In this document: positions 1 through 8,668 of the stretch, one piece after another | How the letters are laid out: each line of letters starts with the position of its first letter | Position numbering within the stretch: the first letter of the stretch is position 1 | Assembly: GCF_000422705.1 (NCBI RefSeq) | Contig: NZ_AUGO01000006.1 | Coordinates: 248,001-312,000, forward strand | Source of the DNA: Flavobacterium soli DSM 19725 | GTDB taxonomy: Bacteria; Bacteroidota; Bacteroidia; Flavobacteriales; Flavobacteriaceae | Reading direction: 5' to 3' | Length of the DNA stretch: 64,000 bases | Notes under the pieces: model-generated | What the model saw: only the letters and a program-made list of their open reading frames with translations | Told to the model about the DNA's origin: nothing | The model's database searches: none | Translations under genes and position numbers: made by a program

Positions 1-1115
1 TTCCAGGCTATTGGGCAAACGAAGAACTAGGCTATTTGCATGGAGTTGTATGGTTCAGAAAAGAGTTTCATCTTTCCAAAATCGACGGAAAAACAGCTCA
101 TATCGAATTGGGAAGAATCGTTGATGCCGATTCTGTTTTTGTAAACGGAAATTTCGTCGGGACAACTTCCTACCAGTATCCTCCAAGAAAATATACGTTT
201 GATACTAAATTTTTGAAAGAAGGAAAAAATGAAATCGTTGTCAGAGTCATCAACAATTCAGGAAAAGGTGGTTTTGTTACCGATAAGCCTTATGAACTTG
301 TTATCGGAAATCAAACCCTAGATTTAAAAGGAAGTTGGAAGTATAAATTAGGTGCAAAAATGGAAGCATTGCCTTCACAAACCTTTATCAGATGGAAACC
401 TGTAGGACTTTACAACGCCATGATTGCTCCATTGACTAATTATTCTATCAAAGGTGTTCTTTGGTACCAAGGGGAATCCAGCACTAAGAATCCAGCCGAA
501 TATGGTGATTTGATGGAAACCTTAATCACCACTTGGAGAGCAAAATGGAACCAAGGTGATTTCCCTTTTTTATATGTACAATTGGCCAATTTTATGAACC
601 CAAATCCTGAACCAACAGAAAGTAATTGGGCAGCTTTAAGGCAACAGCAAAAAAATACTTTGGCTGTTGCCAATACAGGAATGGCTACTATCATTGATAT
701 TGGCGAATGGAACGACATTCATCCTTTGAACAAATATGATGTTGGAAAAAGATTAGCCTTGCAAGCTCAAAAAGTTGCCTACGGAGAAAAAAATATAGTG
801 GCTTCTGGACCACTTTTTGAAAGTATGAAAAAGGAGGGAAGCAAATTGATTCTATCTTTTTCTGATATTGGTTCGGGTTTAATTTCTAAAGATGGAAAAC
901 CGTTACAAGAATTTGCTATTGCCGGAAAAGACGGCAAATTTGTTTGGGCAAATGCAAAAATTGAAGGCGATAAGGTAGTCGTTTGGAGTGATAACATTCC
1001 AAATCCGGAAGCTGTTAGATATGCTTGGGCAGATAATCCCGATAGAGCCAATTTATTCAACAAAGAAAATCTTCCAGCATCACCTTTTGAAGCAAGTTTA
1101 AGCACAAAAAAATAA
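1..1115 (+). CDS. Sialate O-acetylesterase-like (SASA) esterase, 5' end outside the window
   Basis: Secreted-type carbohydrate O-acetylesterase of the SGNH/SASA family, which removes acetyl groups from sugars. The frame is open from base 3 with no in-frame stop (reads PGYWANEELGYLHGVVWFRK before the first possible TTG at 36), so the gene starts upstream and about 370 C-terminal residues of a normally ~600-residue enzyme are present. The segment starts with a beta-sandwich (jelly-roll-like, GVVWFRKEF), then the hydrolase block with GVLWYQGES, and ends with the Asp/His part of the catalytic set in DIGEWNDIHPLNKYDVG. Five bases separate it from the GH115 gene, so the two are very likely co-transcribed. 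In that context deacetylation of xylan side chains is a more natural job than sialic acid; that is inference. Confidence 0.88.
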   Translation, partial: PGYWANEELGYLHGVVWFRKEFHLSKIDGKTAHIELGRIVDADSVFVNGNFVGTTSYQYPPRKYTFDTKFLKEGKNEIVVRVINNSGKGGFVTDKPYELVIGNQTLDLKGSWKYKLGAKMEALPSQTFIRWKPVGLYNAMIAPLTNYSIKGVLWYQGESSTKNPAEYGDLMETLITTWRAKWNQGDFPFLYVQLANFMNPNPEPTESNWAALRQQQKNTLAVANTGMATIIDIGEWNDIHPLNKYDVGKRLALQAQKVAYGEKNIVASGPLFESMKKEGSKLILSFSDIGSGLISKDGKPLQEFAIAGKDGKFVWANAKIEGDKVVVWSDNIPNPEAVRYAWADNPDRANLFNKENLPASPFEASLSTKK

Positions 1116-1120
1116 ATACA

Positions 1121-4111
1121 ATGAGTTTTAATTTTTCCAAAATAATTCAACAGAAATTCAGATTTTGGTGCAGTGCCATTTTGATAGTATCCTTATCAAC
1201 AGCATTTTCCCAAGATGAAAGTGCCTACATATCAACCACAAAAAACAAATCCTTTTTTAAATTATCTGATGATGGAAAATCAACGAATTTATTTATCGAT
1301 TCCAAAGACTTTTCGGGAGTAATCCGAGCCTTGAAAGATTTAAAATCAGATATAGGAAAGGTTACCAATCACGAACCAACCATTATTTTCGACAAATTAC
1401 CAACCGAAAAAGAGATTGTAATCGTTGGAACGTTTAGCAAAAGTCCAGTCATCGACCAATTGGTCAAAAGCGGAAAACTTGATGTAAAGGAAGTTGCAGG
1501 AAAATGGGAAGCCTATTCTATTCAAACCATCGAAAAACCTTTTCCTGGAATTGATAAAGCGTTAGTAATTGTTGGAAGCGACAAACGAGGAACGATCTAC
1601 GGAATCTATGATGTTTCGCAAAAAATTGGTGTTTCGCCTTGGTATTTTTGGGCAGATGTTCCCGTTGAACACAAAAATGCTTTATATGTAAAACCAGTAA
1701 AATATAACCAATCCCCAAGTGTGAAATACCGCGGAATTTTCATCAACGATGAAGCTCCAGCTTTGACAAATTGGGTCAAGGAAAATTACGGGTTGGTTCC
1801 GCCAAGCAAAAATCCGCCCATTGGGAATAACGTTGCCAATTATGGAAGCGAATTCTATGCAAAAGTGTTTGAATTGATGCTTCGAATCAAAGCCAATTAT
1901 CTTTGGCCAGCCATGTGGAGCAATGCATTTAACGAAGATGATCCTGAAAATCCGCGTCTTGCAGATGAATACGGAATCGTTATGGGAAATTCACATCAAG
2001 AACCGATGATGCGATCTCAACAAGAATGGGACAGACGATACATCAAAACCTTGGGTCATTGGAATTATTACAAGCATCCTGACACGCTTCAAAAATTTTG
2101 GAGAGATGGTATCCGAAGAAATAAAAACTACGAAAACATGATTTCAATGGGACTTCGTGGTGCAAATGATTCGGAGATTGAAGGTAGTTTGCAAGACAAT
2201 ATCGCCATGATTGAAGGAATCGTGCATACTCAACAGCAAATCATCAAGGAAGAAACGGGACAAAATTTAAATGAAATTCCACAAACTTGGTGTCTTTACA
2301 AAGAAATCCTAGATTATTATAATGAAGGAATGGTCGTTCCCGACAACATCACGCTTTTATGGGCCGATGACAATTGGGGAAATGTTAGACGATTGCCAAC
2401 TTCTGAGGAACGAAAAAGAAGTGGAGGCTCAGGCGTTTACTATCATTTTGATTATCATGGAGGTCCAAGAAGTTATGAGTGGATCAATACCAATCCTATT
2501 TCCAAGATTTGGGATCAGATGGCGTTGTCAAAACAATATGAAGCCGACAGGATTTGGATTGTAAATGTAGGTCATTTCAAAGGTTATGAATTGCCGATGG
2601 AATATTTCATGGATTTGGCTTGGGATACAAAAAAGTGGACCAATTCGAACATCAATGCTTATACAAAAGAATGGGTCATCAAGCAATTTGGAACCGAATA
2701 TGCCGATGAAATTACCAACATTCTTTCAAAATACACCAAATTTAATGGAAGAAGAAAACCCGAATCGTTATCGCCAACAACCTACAGTTTGGTACATTAC
2801 AATGAAGCCGAAAATGTCGTAGCCGATTACAACAAAATAACTGCTGAAGCTGAAGCCATTTATGAAAAATTACCAAAGGAAAAACGAGATGCTTTCTATC
2901 AAATCGTTTTGTTTCCAACAAAAGCGAGTGCCTTGGTAAACGAACTTTATGTAACGGCAGCCAAAAATAAATTGTATGCCAAACAAAAAAGAGCCAGTAC
3001 GAATGATTTTGCAAAACTCACACGAGATTTATTTGTGAAAGACACCACTTTGATGCACCATTACAATAAGATTTATGCCGATGGAAAATGGGATCATTTT
3101 ATGGATCAGACACATCTTGGTTATACAAGTTGGAATCCGCCTAAGAAAAATAGTTTGGATGCCATCAAACTTTCGGAACTTGAAATTCCGGAAAAGGCTT
3201 CGATGGGAATTGGTTTGGAAGGAAGCGAAAACAGCTTTCCGAACCGTTCTGAAAAAGCGATTTTGCCTGAATTTGATATTTTCAATAACAACAAGCATTA
3301 CATCGAAATTTTCAATACAGGGCAAGGTTCTTTTGATTATGAAATTTCGTCTGACGTCCAGTGGATCAGTATTGATGCACCAAAAGGAACAATCAAGAAT
3401 GGAAATAAACGGGTTTATTTAAGTGTAAACGAAGCTAAACTACCGAAAGGAAAAACCAATGGAACCGTAACCATTTCCGGTTCTGGAAAAAAAGTTATTA
3501 TCGCAGTTTCGGCTTTTCATCCAGAAGAAGTTACCAAGAAAAATCTAAAAGGCTTTGTAGAAAGTGGAGGAGTGGTTTCAATTGAAGCCGAACATTTTGC
3601 AAAAAACAGTAATGAAGGTGAAAGAAAATGGATCAAGATTGAAGATTATGGTTTGACTTTATCGGGAATGAGAGCTACTGGACCAGTAGATGCTCCATCT
3701 GCAACTCCTGGAAAAGACGCTCCATGCATGGAATATCCAATGCATCTTTTTACGGAAGGCGAAGTTGAAATTAATTTGATAACATCTCCATTGCTGAATT
3801 TTATTCCGGGTCGGGATAACCGAATAGCCGTTTCTTTTGATGATGAAAAACCTGAATACATCACGAATGTTCCAGACGATTACAAGATAGAATACACAAA
3901 CAAAGATTGGTCAGAATCAGTTGTAAATCAAGTTAGGAAGATTAAAACCAAATTAAAAATCAACAAGAAAGGGTATCACACTTTGAAAGTCTGGATGATT
4001 GATCCTGGAGTTGTGGTACAAAAAATTATCGTGAATACTGGCGGATTGAAAGAAAGTTATCTTGGACCTCAAGAGAGTTTTAATATGATTCAATCCATCA
4101 AAAAACCATAG
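1121..4111 (+). CDS. Glycoside hydrolase family 115 alpha-glucuronidase
   Basis: Removes (4-O-methyl-)glucuronic acid side chains from glucuronoxylan. The 996 residues fit the family length. Visible parts: an N-terminal signal peptide (hydrophobic run about residues 12-28, ending in FSQ), an N-terminal alpha/beta domain, the catalytic barrel region with the very characteristic stretches NYLWPAMWSNAF (about 260-272) and YYHFDYHGGPRSYEW (about 441-455), a BACON-like beta-sandwich near 735-800 (WISIDAPKGTI), and the family C-terminal domain starting near 815 (VSIEAEHF). It directly follows the SASA esterase and ends at a hairpin terminator, so it is the last gene of a xylan-related operon whose beginning lies outside the window. 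Confidence in the family is high; the exact substrate is inferred from the family. Confidence 0.92.
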   Translation: MSFNFSKIIQQKFRFWCSAILIVSLSTAFSQDESAYISTTKNKSFFKLSDDGKSTNLFIDSKDFSGVIRALKDLKSDIGKVTNHEPTIIFDKLPTEKEIVIVGTFSKSPVIDQLVKSGKLDVKEVAGKWEAYSIQTIEKPFPGIDKALVIVGSDKRGTIYGIYDVSQKIGVSPWYFWADVPVEHKNALYVKPVKYNQSPSVKYRGIFINDEAPALTNWVKENYGLVPPSKNPPIGNNVANYGSEFYAKVFELMLRIKANYLWPAMWSNAFNEDDPENPRLADEYGIVMGNSHQEPMMRSQQEWDRRYIKTLGHWNYYKHPDTLQKFWRDGIRRNKNYENMISMGLRGANDSEIEGSLQDNIAMIEGIVHTQQQIIKEETGQNLNEIPQTWCLYKEILDYYNEGMVVPDNITLLWADDNWGNVRRLPTSEERKRSGGSGVYYHFDYHGGPRSYEWINTNPISKIWDQMALSKQYEADRIWIVNVGHFKGYELPMEYFMDLAWDTKKWTNSNINAYTKEWVIKQFGTEYADEITNILSKYTKFNGRRKPESLSPTTYSLVHYNEAENVVADYNKITAEAEAIYEKLPKEKRDAFYQIVLFPTKASALVNELYVTAAKNKLYAKQKRASTNDFAKLTRDLFVKDTTLMHHYNKIYADGKWDHFMDQTHLGYTSWNPPKKNSLDAIKLSELEIPEKASMGIGLEGSENSFPNRSEKAILPEFDIFNNNKHYIEIFNTGQGSFDYEISSDVQWISIDAPKGTIKNGNKRVYLSVNEAKLPKGKTNGTVTISGSGKKVIIAVSAFHPEEVTKKNLKGFVESGGVVSIEAEHFAKNSNEGERKWIKIEDYGLTLSGMRATGPVDAPSATPGKDAPCMEYPMHLFTEGEVEINLITSPLLNFIPGRDNRIAVSFDDEKPEYITNVPDDYKIEYTNKDWSESVVNQVRKIKTKLKINKKGYHTLKVWMIDPGVVVQKIIVNTGGLKESYLGPQESFNMIQSIKKP

Positions 4112-4154
4112 AAATTAAAAGATTATATTTTTTTTATAATTGTTTTTTGTGAAC

Positions 4155-4190
4155 AGAAAAAGGCAGATAAATTTTTTATCTGCCTTTTCT
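4155..4190. terminator. Bidirectional hairpin terminator
   Basis: Inverted repeat AGAAAAAGGCAGATAA / TTATCTGCCTTTTCT with a short loop, T-rich on both strands. It sits between the convergent GH115 (+) and SDR (-) genes and can serve both. Confidence 0.8.
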
Positions 4191-4211
4191 AATTTAGAAT
4201 GTTGAGGAATT

Positions 4212-4979
4212 TTAGATTTTAAATCCACCAGAAACTTCAAGTCTTTGTGCATTGATCCAGCCCGATTCATCCGAACATAGAAAAGCAACCACAGCTCCAA
4301 TATCGTCAGGTAAACCAACTCTTCCTAATGAAGTATCGGAAGCAATTAATTGATTAAAATCTTTATTATCTCTCACTAATCCACCACCAAAATCAGTTTC
4401 AATTGCTCCAGGAGCTACTGTGTTCACTCTAATTTTTCGCTCACCTAACTCCAAAGCTTGATAACGTGACAAAGATTCCACAGCGGCTTTCATCGCTCCA
4501 TAAGCTGAATATCCTGCAAATGAAAAACGGGCCAAACCTGATGAAGTGTTTACGATACTACCACCATCGTTGATAAGTGGCAATAGCTTTTGAGTAAGGA
4601 AAAAAGGTCCTTTGAAGTGAATATTGGTCATGGCATCAAGAGCTTCTTCTGTAGTTTGTTCGAAAGGCATGTTAACACCAACACCAGCATTATTAACTAG
4701 TGCATCGAGTTTTTGTCCTTCAAAATGGGTATCTAAAAGTGATAAAACTTCATTTTTAAAGTGATCAAATCCAGTTGTACTTGCAATATCCAATTGAATT
4801 GCAAATCCTTTTTGCCCAATATTTTTAATTTCTTCAACTACCTTTTCAGCATCCTCTTTTTTGGTTTGATAAGTAATGATCACATCAAATCCTTTTTTGG
4901 CTAATTGCAAAGCCGAACTTTTACCTAAACCACGACTTCCGCCTGTTACTAAGGCTATTTTTTTTGCATTTTTTGACAT
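4212..4979 (-). CDS. SDR family oxidoreductase
   Basis: NAD(P)-dependent short-chain dehydrogenase/reductase, cytoplasmic, about 255 residues as usual for classical SDRs. Seen: cofactor-binding TGGSRGLG near residues 12-19, NNAGVG in the middle, catalytic Ser in the NTSSGLA block and the YxxxK pair in SAYGAMKAA, ending in the usual EVSGGFKI. The ATG at 4979 (MSKNAKK) is preferred over an in-frame start 54 bp upstream, because the best -7 promoter element lies at 5004-5011, which would be inside the longer version. The gene lies directly downstream of an AraC-type regulator on the same strand, behind two 18-bp direct repeats, so it is the probable regulated target. Substrate unknown. Confidence 0.9.
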   Translation of the reverse strand: MSKNAKKIALVTGGSRGLGKSSALQLAKKGFDVIITYQTKKEDAEKVVEEIKNIGQKGFAIQLDIASTTGFDHFKNEVLSLLDTHFEGQKLDALVNNAGVGVNMPFEQTTEEALDAMTNIHFKGPFFLTQKLLPLINDGGSIVNTSSGLARFSFAGYSAYGAMKAAVESLSRYQALELGERKIRVNTVAPGAIETDFGGGLVRDNKDFNQLIASDTSLGRVGLPDDIGAVVAFLCSDESGWINAQRLEVSGGFKI

Positions 4980-5003
4980 CTTTTGATTGTTTAAAATTAT
5001 ACT

Positions 5004-5033
5004 ACAAAGTTGCGAAGTATTCCTCAAAAGCAA
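5004..5033 (-). promoter_or_regulatory. Promoter of the SDR gene
   Basis: Read on the minus strand: TTG (5033-5031), 19 bp, then CAACTTTG (5011-5004), which matches the Bacteroidota -7 box TAnnTTTG except for the first base. The weak first base suits an activator-dependent promoter. The TTG overlaps the edge of the proximal operator repeat. Confidence 0.55.
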
Positions 5034-5070
5034 TTTGCATGTATCAAATCAAAATTTGCAAATATCAAAT
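5032..5070 (-). promoter_or_regulatory. Paired 18-bp direct repeats, probable AraC-family operator
   Basis: Plus-strand AATTTGCATGTATCAAAT (5032-5049) and AATTTGCAAATATCAAAT (5053-5070) agree at 16 of 18 positions and are exactly 21 bp apart, i.e. two helical turns. This is the spacing at which the two HTH motifs of two AraC-family protomers bind direct repeats. The proximal copy abuts the -33 element of the SDR promoter, as in class II activation. That the neighbouring AraC protein binds here is inference. Confidence 0.65.
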
Positions 5071-5074
5071 AATT

Positions 5075-6004
5075 TTATCCTCGATAGACCAAAGGTGACT
5101 GTTGGGTATGCTTTTTAAAGAAGTTCGAAAAGTGGGCTACTTCTTCAAAGCCTAAAGAATAGGCAATCTCCGAAACATTCCAATTGGTTTGCTTCAGCAA
5201 AATTTTCGCCTCTTGATTAATCCTGCTGGAAATGATTTCGCCAGTCGTTCTTCCGATGGTTTCTTTTAATACTTTATTCAAATGATTTACATGAACATTC
5301 AAGGCTTCCGCATACTCTTTTGGTGTTTTTAGCACTAAAAGCTGAGTTGTATTTTCAATAGGAAACTGCCGTTCAAGTAGTTCTATAAAAAGAGAGGTAA
5401 TTCGGGTTGCAGCAGTTTTTCCAGTTTCAGATGAAGCAAGGGGTTTTAATTTTTGTCCATAGTGCAAAAGTTCCATCAGATAATTCCGAAGCAAGTCATA
5501 TTTGAATTCATAATCTGAATTAATTTCAAGATGCATTTTTTCGAAAACTGTTTTAATCTGATGGTAATTTTCGGCTGTAATTTGGTACACAAAATCACTT
5601 TTGCTAGAAAAAACATTCAAAGAATCAATATCAAATCCGGTTTTAGAAAAGGGTACAAAATCTTTTGTAAAGACACAAAAATGCCCAGCTTGATCAGAAT
5701 CTTTCGGGCTGTAACGATACGGTATTTTAGGTGTGGCAAATAAAACACCATATTCCTTTATATGAATGGTTTTATCAGCATATTCAACTGTGTTTTCGCC
5801 AGAAATCAAACTTACTTTATAATAAGTTCTTCGGTTATAAGGCATTTCCGGTTTCGACTTACACGTATTGTACATGTTTTCGATATTGAACACATTAAAA
5901 TGTCCTATATCTTTATTGATATTTTCGGATAGAAATTGGTCCAAATCAGGACAGGTGTCTCTGAAAATATCTTCGTAGAATTCTTTGATGGTGATGGTAC
6001 TCAT
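5075..6004 (-). CDS. AraC family transcriptional regulator
   Basis: DNA-binding regulator of 309 residues. The N-terminal two thirds is a cupin-like ligand-sensing domain (YYKVSLISGENTVEYADKTI, then GVLFATPKIPYRY and GHFCVFTKDF). The C-terminal ~100 residues hold the two AraC helix-turn-helix motifs: EYAEALNVHVNHLNKVLKE (first HTH) and the signature NVSEIAYSLGFEEVAHFSNF followed by FKKHTQQSPLVYR. It lies 95 bp upstream of the SDR gene on the same strand and probably controls it through the 21-bp-spaced repeats. A third, weaker copy of the repeat overlaps its own -7 box, suggesting autoregulation. The inducer is unknown. Confidence 0.92.
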   Translation of the reverse strand: MSTITIKEFYEDIFRDTCPDLDQFLSENINKDIGHFNVFNIENMYNTCKSKPEMPYNRRTYYKVSLISGENTVEYADKTIHIKEYGVLFATPKIPYRYSPKDSDQAGHFCVFTKDFVPFSKTGFDIDSLNVFSSKSDFVYQITAENYHQIKTVFEKMHLEINSDYEFKYDLLRNYLMELLHYGQKLKPLASSETGKTAATRITSLFIELLERQFPIENTTQLLVLKTPKEYAEALNVHVNHLNKVLKETIGRTTGEIISSRINQEAKILLKQTNWNVSEIAYSLGFEEVAHFSNFFKKHTQQSPLVYRG

Positions 6005-6005
6005 A

Positions 6006-6026
6006 TATTTGCAAAATTCAAATATA
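6006..6026 (-). promoter_or_regulatory. AraC gene -7 box overlapping a third operator-like repeat
   Basis: Plus-strand TATTTGCAAAATTCAAAT (6006-6023) agrees with the distal SDR operator repeat at 15 of 18 positions and has the same orientation relative to its gene. It overlaps TATATTTG on the minus strand (6026-6019), a perfect TAnnTTTG box. A protein bound here would block the promoter. Part of the match (TCAAAT) comes from the promoter box itself, so the binding claim is weaker than for the paired repeats. No good -33 TTG was found. Confidence 0.45.
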
Positions 6027-6047
6027 CATCAAAATTCAATTGCAGCT

Positions 6048-7184
6048 TTAAATGTTTTTCCACCATTCTGAAAAAACTTGTTCAGTGTTGTCTAAATCAA
6101 CTTTTTCACCAATTATGGGTGTAGCCAATTTGAAATCGAAATTTCCTTTCTTATACATTTCTGAAACTTGCTGCAAAGGCTCGTTCCAAGGATGCATTGC
6201 CAGTTTGAATTTTGAAGAGTGAACAGGTATGAGTTTTTCTGTTTTTAAATCTGTAGCAGCTTTCAGCACTTGATTTGGCAATAAATGAATGGCTTCCCAA
6301 GCTACATTATATTGTCCGTTTTCCAAAAGAGCTAAATCAAATGGTCCATGTTTTTCTCCTATTGCAGCAAAATGTCTATCATAACCGCTATCACCTCCTA
6401 AAAACAATTTTCTTTTGGAGGTTTCCAATACAAAAGACAACCAAAGCGTGTTGTTTCGAGTGAATCCTCTTCCCGAAAAATGACGTGCTGGTGTGGTATG
6501 GATTTTTATTTCATCGGTTAAGACTTCGGTTTCATGCCAATCTTTCTCTATGATTTTTGAGGCATCATAACCCCAATATTCCAAATGAGACCCCACTCCT
6601 AAGCCACAAATCACTTGCTTTACTTTGGACTTGAGTTCTAAAATAGTGGTATAATCCAAATGGTCATAATGATCGTGAGAAATCAATAAAAAATCAATTT
6701 CGGGCAAATCGCTAACTTGATACTCATTGCTTCCGTTGAATGCTTTCATGCTTTTAGGAATTGGAGATGCATTACCACTGAAAACAGGATCAATCAGGAA
6801 TTTTTTACCTTCAACTTGAAGAAAATAAGATGAATGTCCGAACCAAATTAAAATATTTTCATTTGGATCTAGATTCTTTAAATCGGTTTTTACAGATGGG
6901 ATTTCCTTTAAAGGAGTCCTGTCAGGATGTTTTCCAAAAAGTTGCTTGTAAAGTATTCCCGACATCGAATAACCTTCGGTCAAGGTAGGAGTGAAGCTGA
7001 AATTTTGAAATTTGCCGTCTTTGAATTGTGGCGATTTTGAAATTCTATCGAGTCTTTCTCCTGATGGAGCTTTGCCAAACTGAGGTTGATTTAAAAAAAA
7101 GATTCCAGCAATAACAAGGATTACAAGAACACTGCCAAATATTATTATCATTCGTTTAAGGATTTTTTTGAGTTTTATTTTCAT
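6048..7184 (-). CDS. MBL-fold metallohydrolase, membrane-anchored
   Basis: Metallo-beta-lactamase-fold hydrolase of the UlaG / NAPE-PLD-like branch, 378 residues. An N-terminal membrane segment (about residues 12-31) would tether it to the cytoplasmic membrane, probably facing the periplasm. The metal-binding HDHYDH motif is at 170-175, preceded by IWFGHSSYFLQ and IDPVFSG, and later ligands are visible in TPARHFSGRG and LGGDSGYD. The ATG at 7184 is chosen because a strong promoter ends only about 28 bp upstream. NAPE-PLD-like bacterial members are phosphodiesterases, but nothing here fixes the substrate. It stands alone between the che block and the AraC gene. Confidence 0.85.
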   Translation of the reverse strand: MKIKLKKILKRMIIIFGSVLVILVIAGIFFLNQPQFGKAPSGERLDRISKSPQFKDGKFQNFSFTPTLTEGYSMSGILYKQLFGKHPDRTPLKEIPSVKTDLKNLDPNENILIWFGHSSYFLQVEGKKFLIDPVFSGNASPIPKSMKAFNGSNEYQVSDLPEIDFLLISHDHYDHLDYTTILELKSKVKQVICGLGVGSHLEYWGYDASKIIEKDWHETEVLTDEIKIHTTPARHFSGRGFTRNNTLWLSFVLETSKRKLFLGGDSGYDRHFAAIGEKHGPFDLALLENGQYNVAWEAIHLLPNQVLKAATDLKTEKLIPVHSSKFKLAMHPWNEPLQQVSEMYKKGNFDFKLATPIIGEKVDLDNTEQVFSEWWKNI

Positions 7185-7211
7185 GTAAATCAACTCTGAA
7201 TTTTAAGAATT

Positions 7212-7244
7212 CAAATGTATGAAAATTGCAAATCCATAAACCAA
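7212..7244 (-). promoter_or_regulatory. Promoter of the MBL-fold hydrolase gene
   Basis: Minus-strand TTG (7244-7242), 22 bp, then TACATTTG (7219-7212): both Bacteroidota elements are perfect and correctly spaced. The gap to the ATG at 7184 gives a leader of about 20 bases. Confidence 0.65.
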
Positions 7245-7291
7245 CACTAATTATAATACTGTGTTAAAATCCAGCTAATTATAATAAAAAA

Positions 7292-7873
7292 TCAGGAATT
7301 GATTCTCTTGATTAAATCCAAAAGAGCAGGAATGTCAACAATAAAATCAGGTGAAGTATTTTGTACTGCATGACTAGGCATGAAGGGCATATCGGCTGTT
7401 TCGGGTTGTTGCACAATGATGATTCCTCCTGCATTTTTTATCGCAATCAGTCCGTCAGTTCCATCAGCATTTGCACCAGAAAGCAGCACCCCCACGACCG
7501 CTTTTCCATACGCGTCAGCGACAGATTCAAACGCTACATCAATACTTGGGCGGCTGTAATTTACCTTCTCGGAAGTATCGAGCGAAAGCAAATTATTTTT
7601 TTCAAAAAGCAAATGGTAGTCAGAAGGTGCAATATAGATATAACCTGGCAGTATCTCCACCTTGTCTTCGACTTCTTTTAAAGGTATTATGGATTTGGCT
7701 GCAATCAATTCTTCCAAGGTATTGTCCTCTGTATGCTTTCTGTGGAGTACAATCACGAGGGCAAAACTAGGAATATCAAGGTGAGGCAAAATCTTGATCA
7801 ACACATCCAAACTTCCTGCCGAACCACCAATTATAAGTATTTTACAATTGGAAATCAATGTGTCTTTCTCCAT
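7292..7873 (-). CDS. cheB: CheB-type protein-glutamate methylesterase, catalytic domain only
   Basis: Chemotaxis-type methylesterase (hydrolyses glutamyl methyl esters), 193 residues. The catalytic triad of the family is visible as S18 (GGSAGSLD), H44 (IVLHRKH) and D137 (GANADGTDG). The N-terminal receiver domain of enterobacterial CheB is absent, as in many CheB proteins encoded beside hybrid kinases. It overlaps the CheR gene by 19 bp and is the last gene of the five-gene signalling block. There is no flagellar or MCP gene nearby, so it probably modifies or modulates a kinase pathway, not swimming; that part is inference. Confidence 0.93.
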   Translation of the reverse strand: MEKDTLISNCKILIIGGSAGSLDVLIKILPHLDIPSFALVIVLHRKHTEDNTLEELIAAKSIIPLKEVEDKVEILPGYIYIAPSDYHLLFEKNNLLSLDTSEKVNYSRPSIDVAFESVADAYGKAVVGVLLSGANADGTDGLIAIKNAGGIIIVQQPETADMPFMPSHAVQNTSPDFIVDIPALLDLIKRINS

Positions 7874-8664
7874 ATTTTTTCTTTTTCTAATTGCTTATAT
7901 CGCTTTTGCATAGAAGTAAATTTGATGGTTTCTTTTGTTCCCAGTGCCAAATAGCCCAGTTTTGCCAAACTGTCGTCAAATAAATGCAAGGCACGTTCTT
8001 GTAATTCTTTATCGAAATAAATGAGCACATTTCGGCACAAAATTAAATCAAATTCATTGAAGGAACGGTCTGAAACCAAATTGTGTTGCGAAAAAACCAT
8101 TCTGGAAGAGAGGTCTTCGCCAAATTTTGCCAGTCCATAATTTGCAGTATAATAATGCGAAAAATCTTTTTTTCCACCCGAAGCCATATAGTTTTCGGAA
8201 TATTGCTTCATCATTCGTAACGGAAAAACACCTTTTCTAGCTACTTCCAAAACTGGTGGACTAATATCTGTAGCATAAAGTAACGCTTTCTCCAGAAGAT
8301 TAGCCTCTTTGAGCAAAATGGCAACCGAATATACTTCTTCGCCAGTAGAACATCCCGCATGCCAAATCCTGATAAAAGGCTTTGTAGCCAAAACAGGAAG
8401 GATTTCAGTTCGCAGAATTCTATAAAAATGTGGATCGCGAAACATCTCAGTAATGTTCACGGTAATTTCCTCTACCATCCTGCTAAAATAATCTGAATCA
8501 TCGATTATCTTCGATAGAAATGATTGAAAATTAGTGAAGCCATCTAATTGGTAAAGCCGGTCAACGCGTCTCTTGAATGACGCTTTTGAGTAGCCACTAA
8601 AGTCATAGCCATAACTTTCATACAATTCATTGATTAAGATATCAAGCTCTTGGTCCGTTATCAT
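7855..8664 (-). CDS. cheR: CheR-type protein-glutamate O-methyltransferase
   Basis: SAM-dependent methyltransferase of 269 residues. The N-terminal helical domain is followed by NITEMFRDPHFY (the CheR N-x-T-x-F-F-R-D block), the SAM-binding loop IWHAGCSTGEEVYSVAI near 100-116, the acidic strand LLYATDIS and FDLILCRNVLIYF near 208-220. It is the enzyme partner of CheB, whose reading frame starts inside its last codons, which suggests translational coupling. It lies 4 bp after the single-domain receiver gene. Its methyl-accepting partner is not in the window; glutamate-rich coiled coils of the adjacent hybrid kinase are candidates, but this is speculation. Confidence 0.94.
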   Translation of the reverse strand: MITDQELDILINELYESYGYDFSGYSKASFKRRVDRLYQLDGFTNFQSFLSKIIDDSDYFSRMVEEITVNITEMFRDPHFYRILRTEILPVLATKPFIRIWHAGCSTGEEVYSVAILLKEANLLEKALLYATDISPPVLEVARKGVFPLRMMKQYSENYMASGGKKDFSHYYTANYGLAKFGEDLSSRMVFSQHNLVSDRSFNEFDLILCRNVLIYFDKELQERALHLFDDSLAKLGYLALGTKETIKFTSMQKRYKQLEKEKIWRKTH

Positions 8665-8668
8665 AAAT

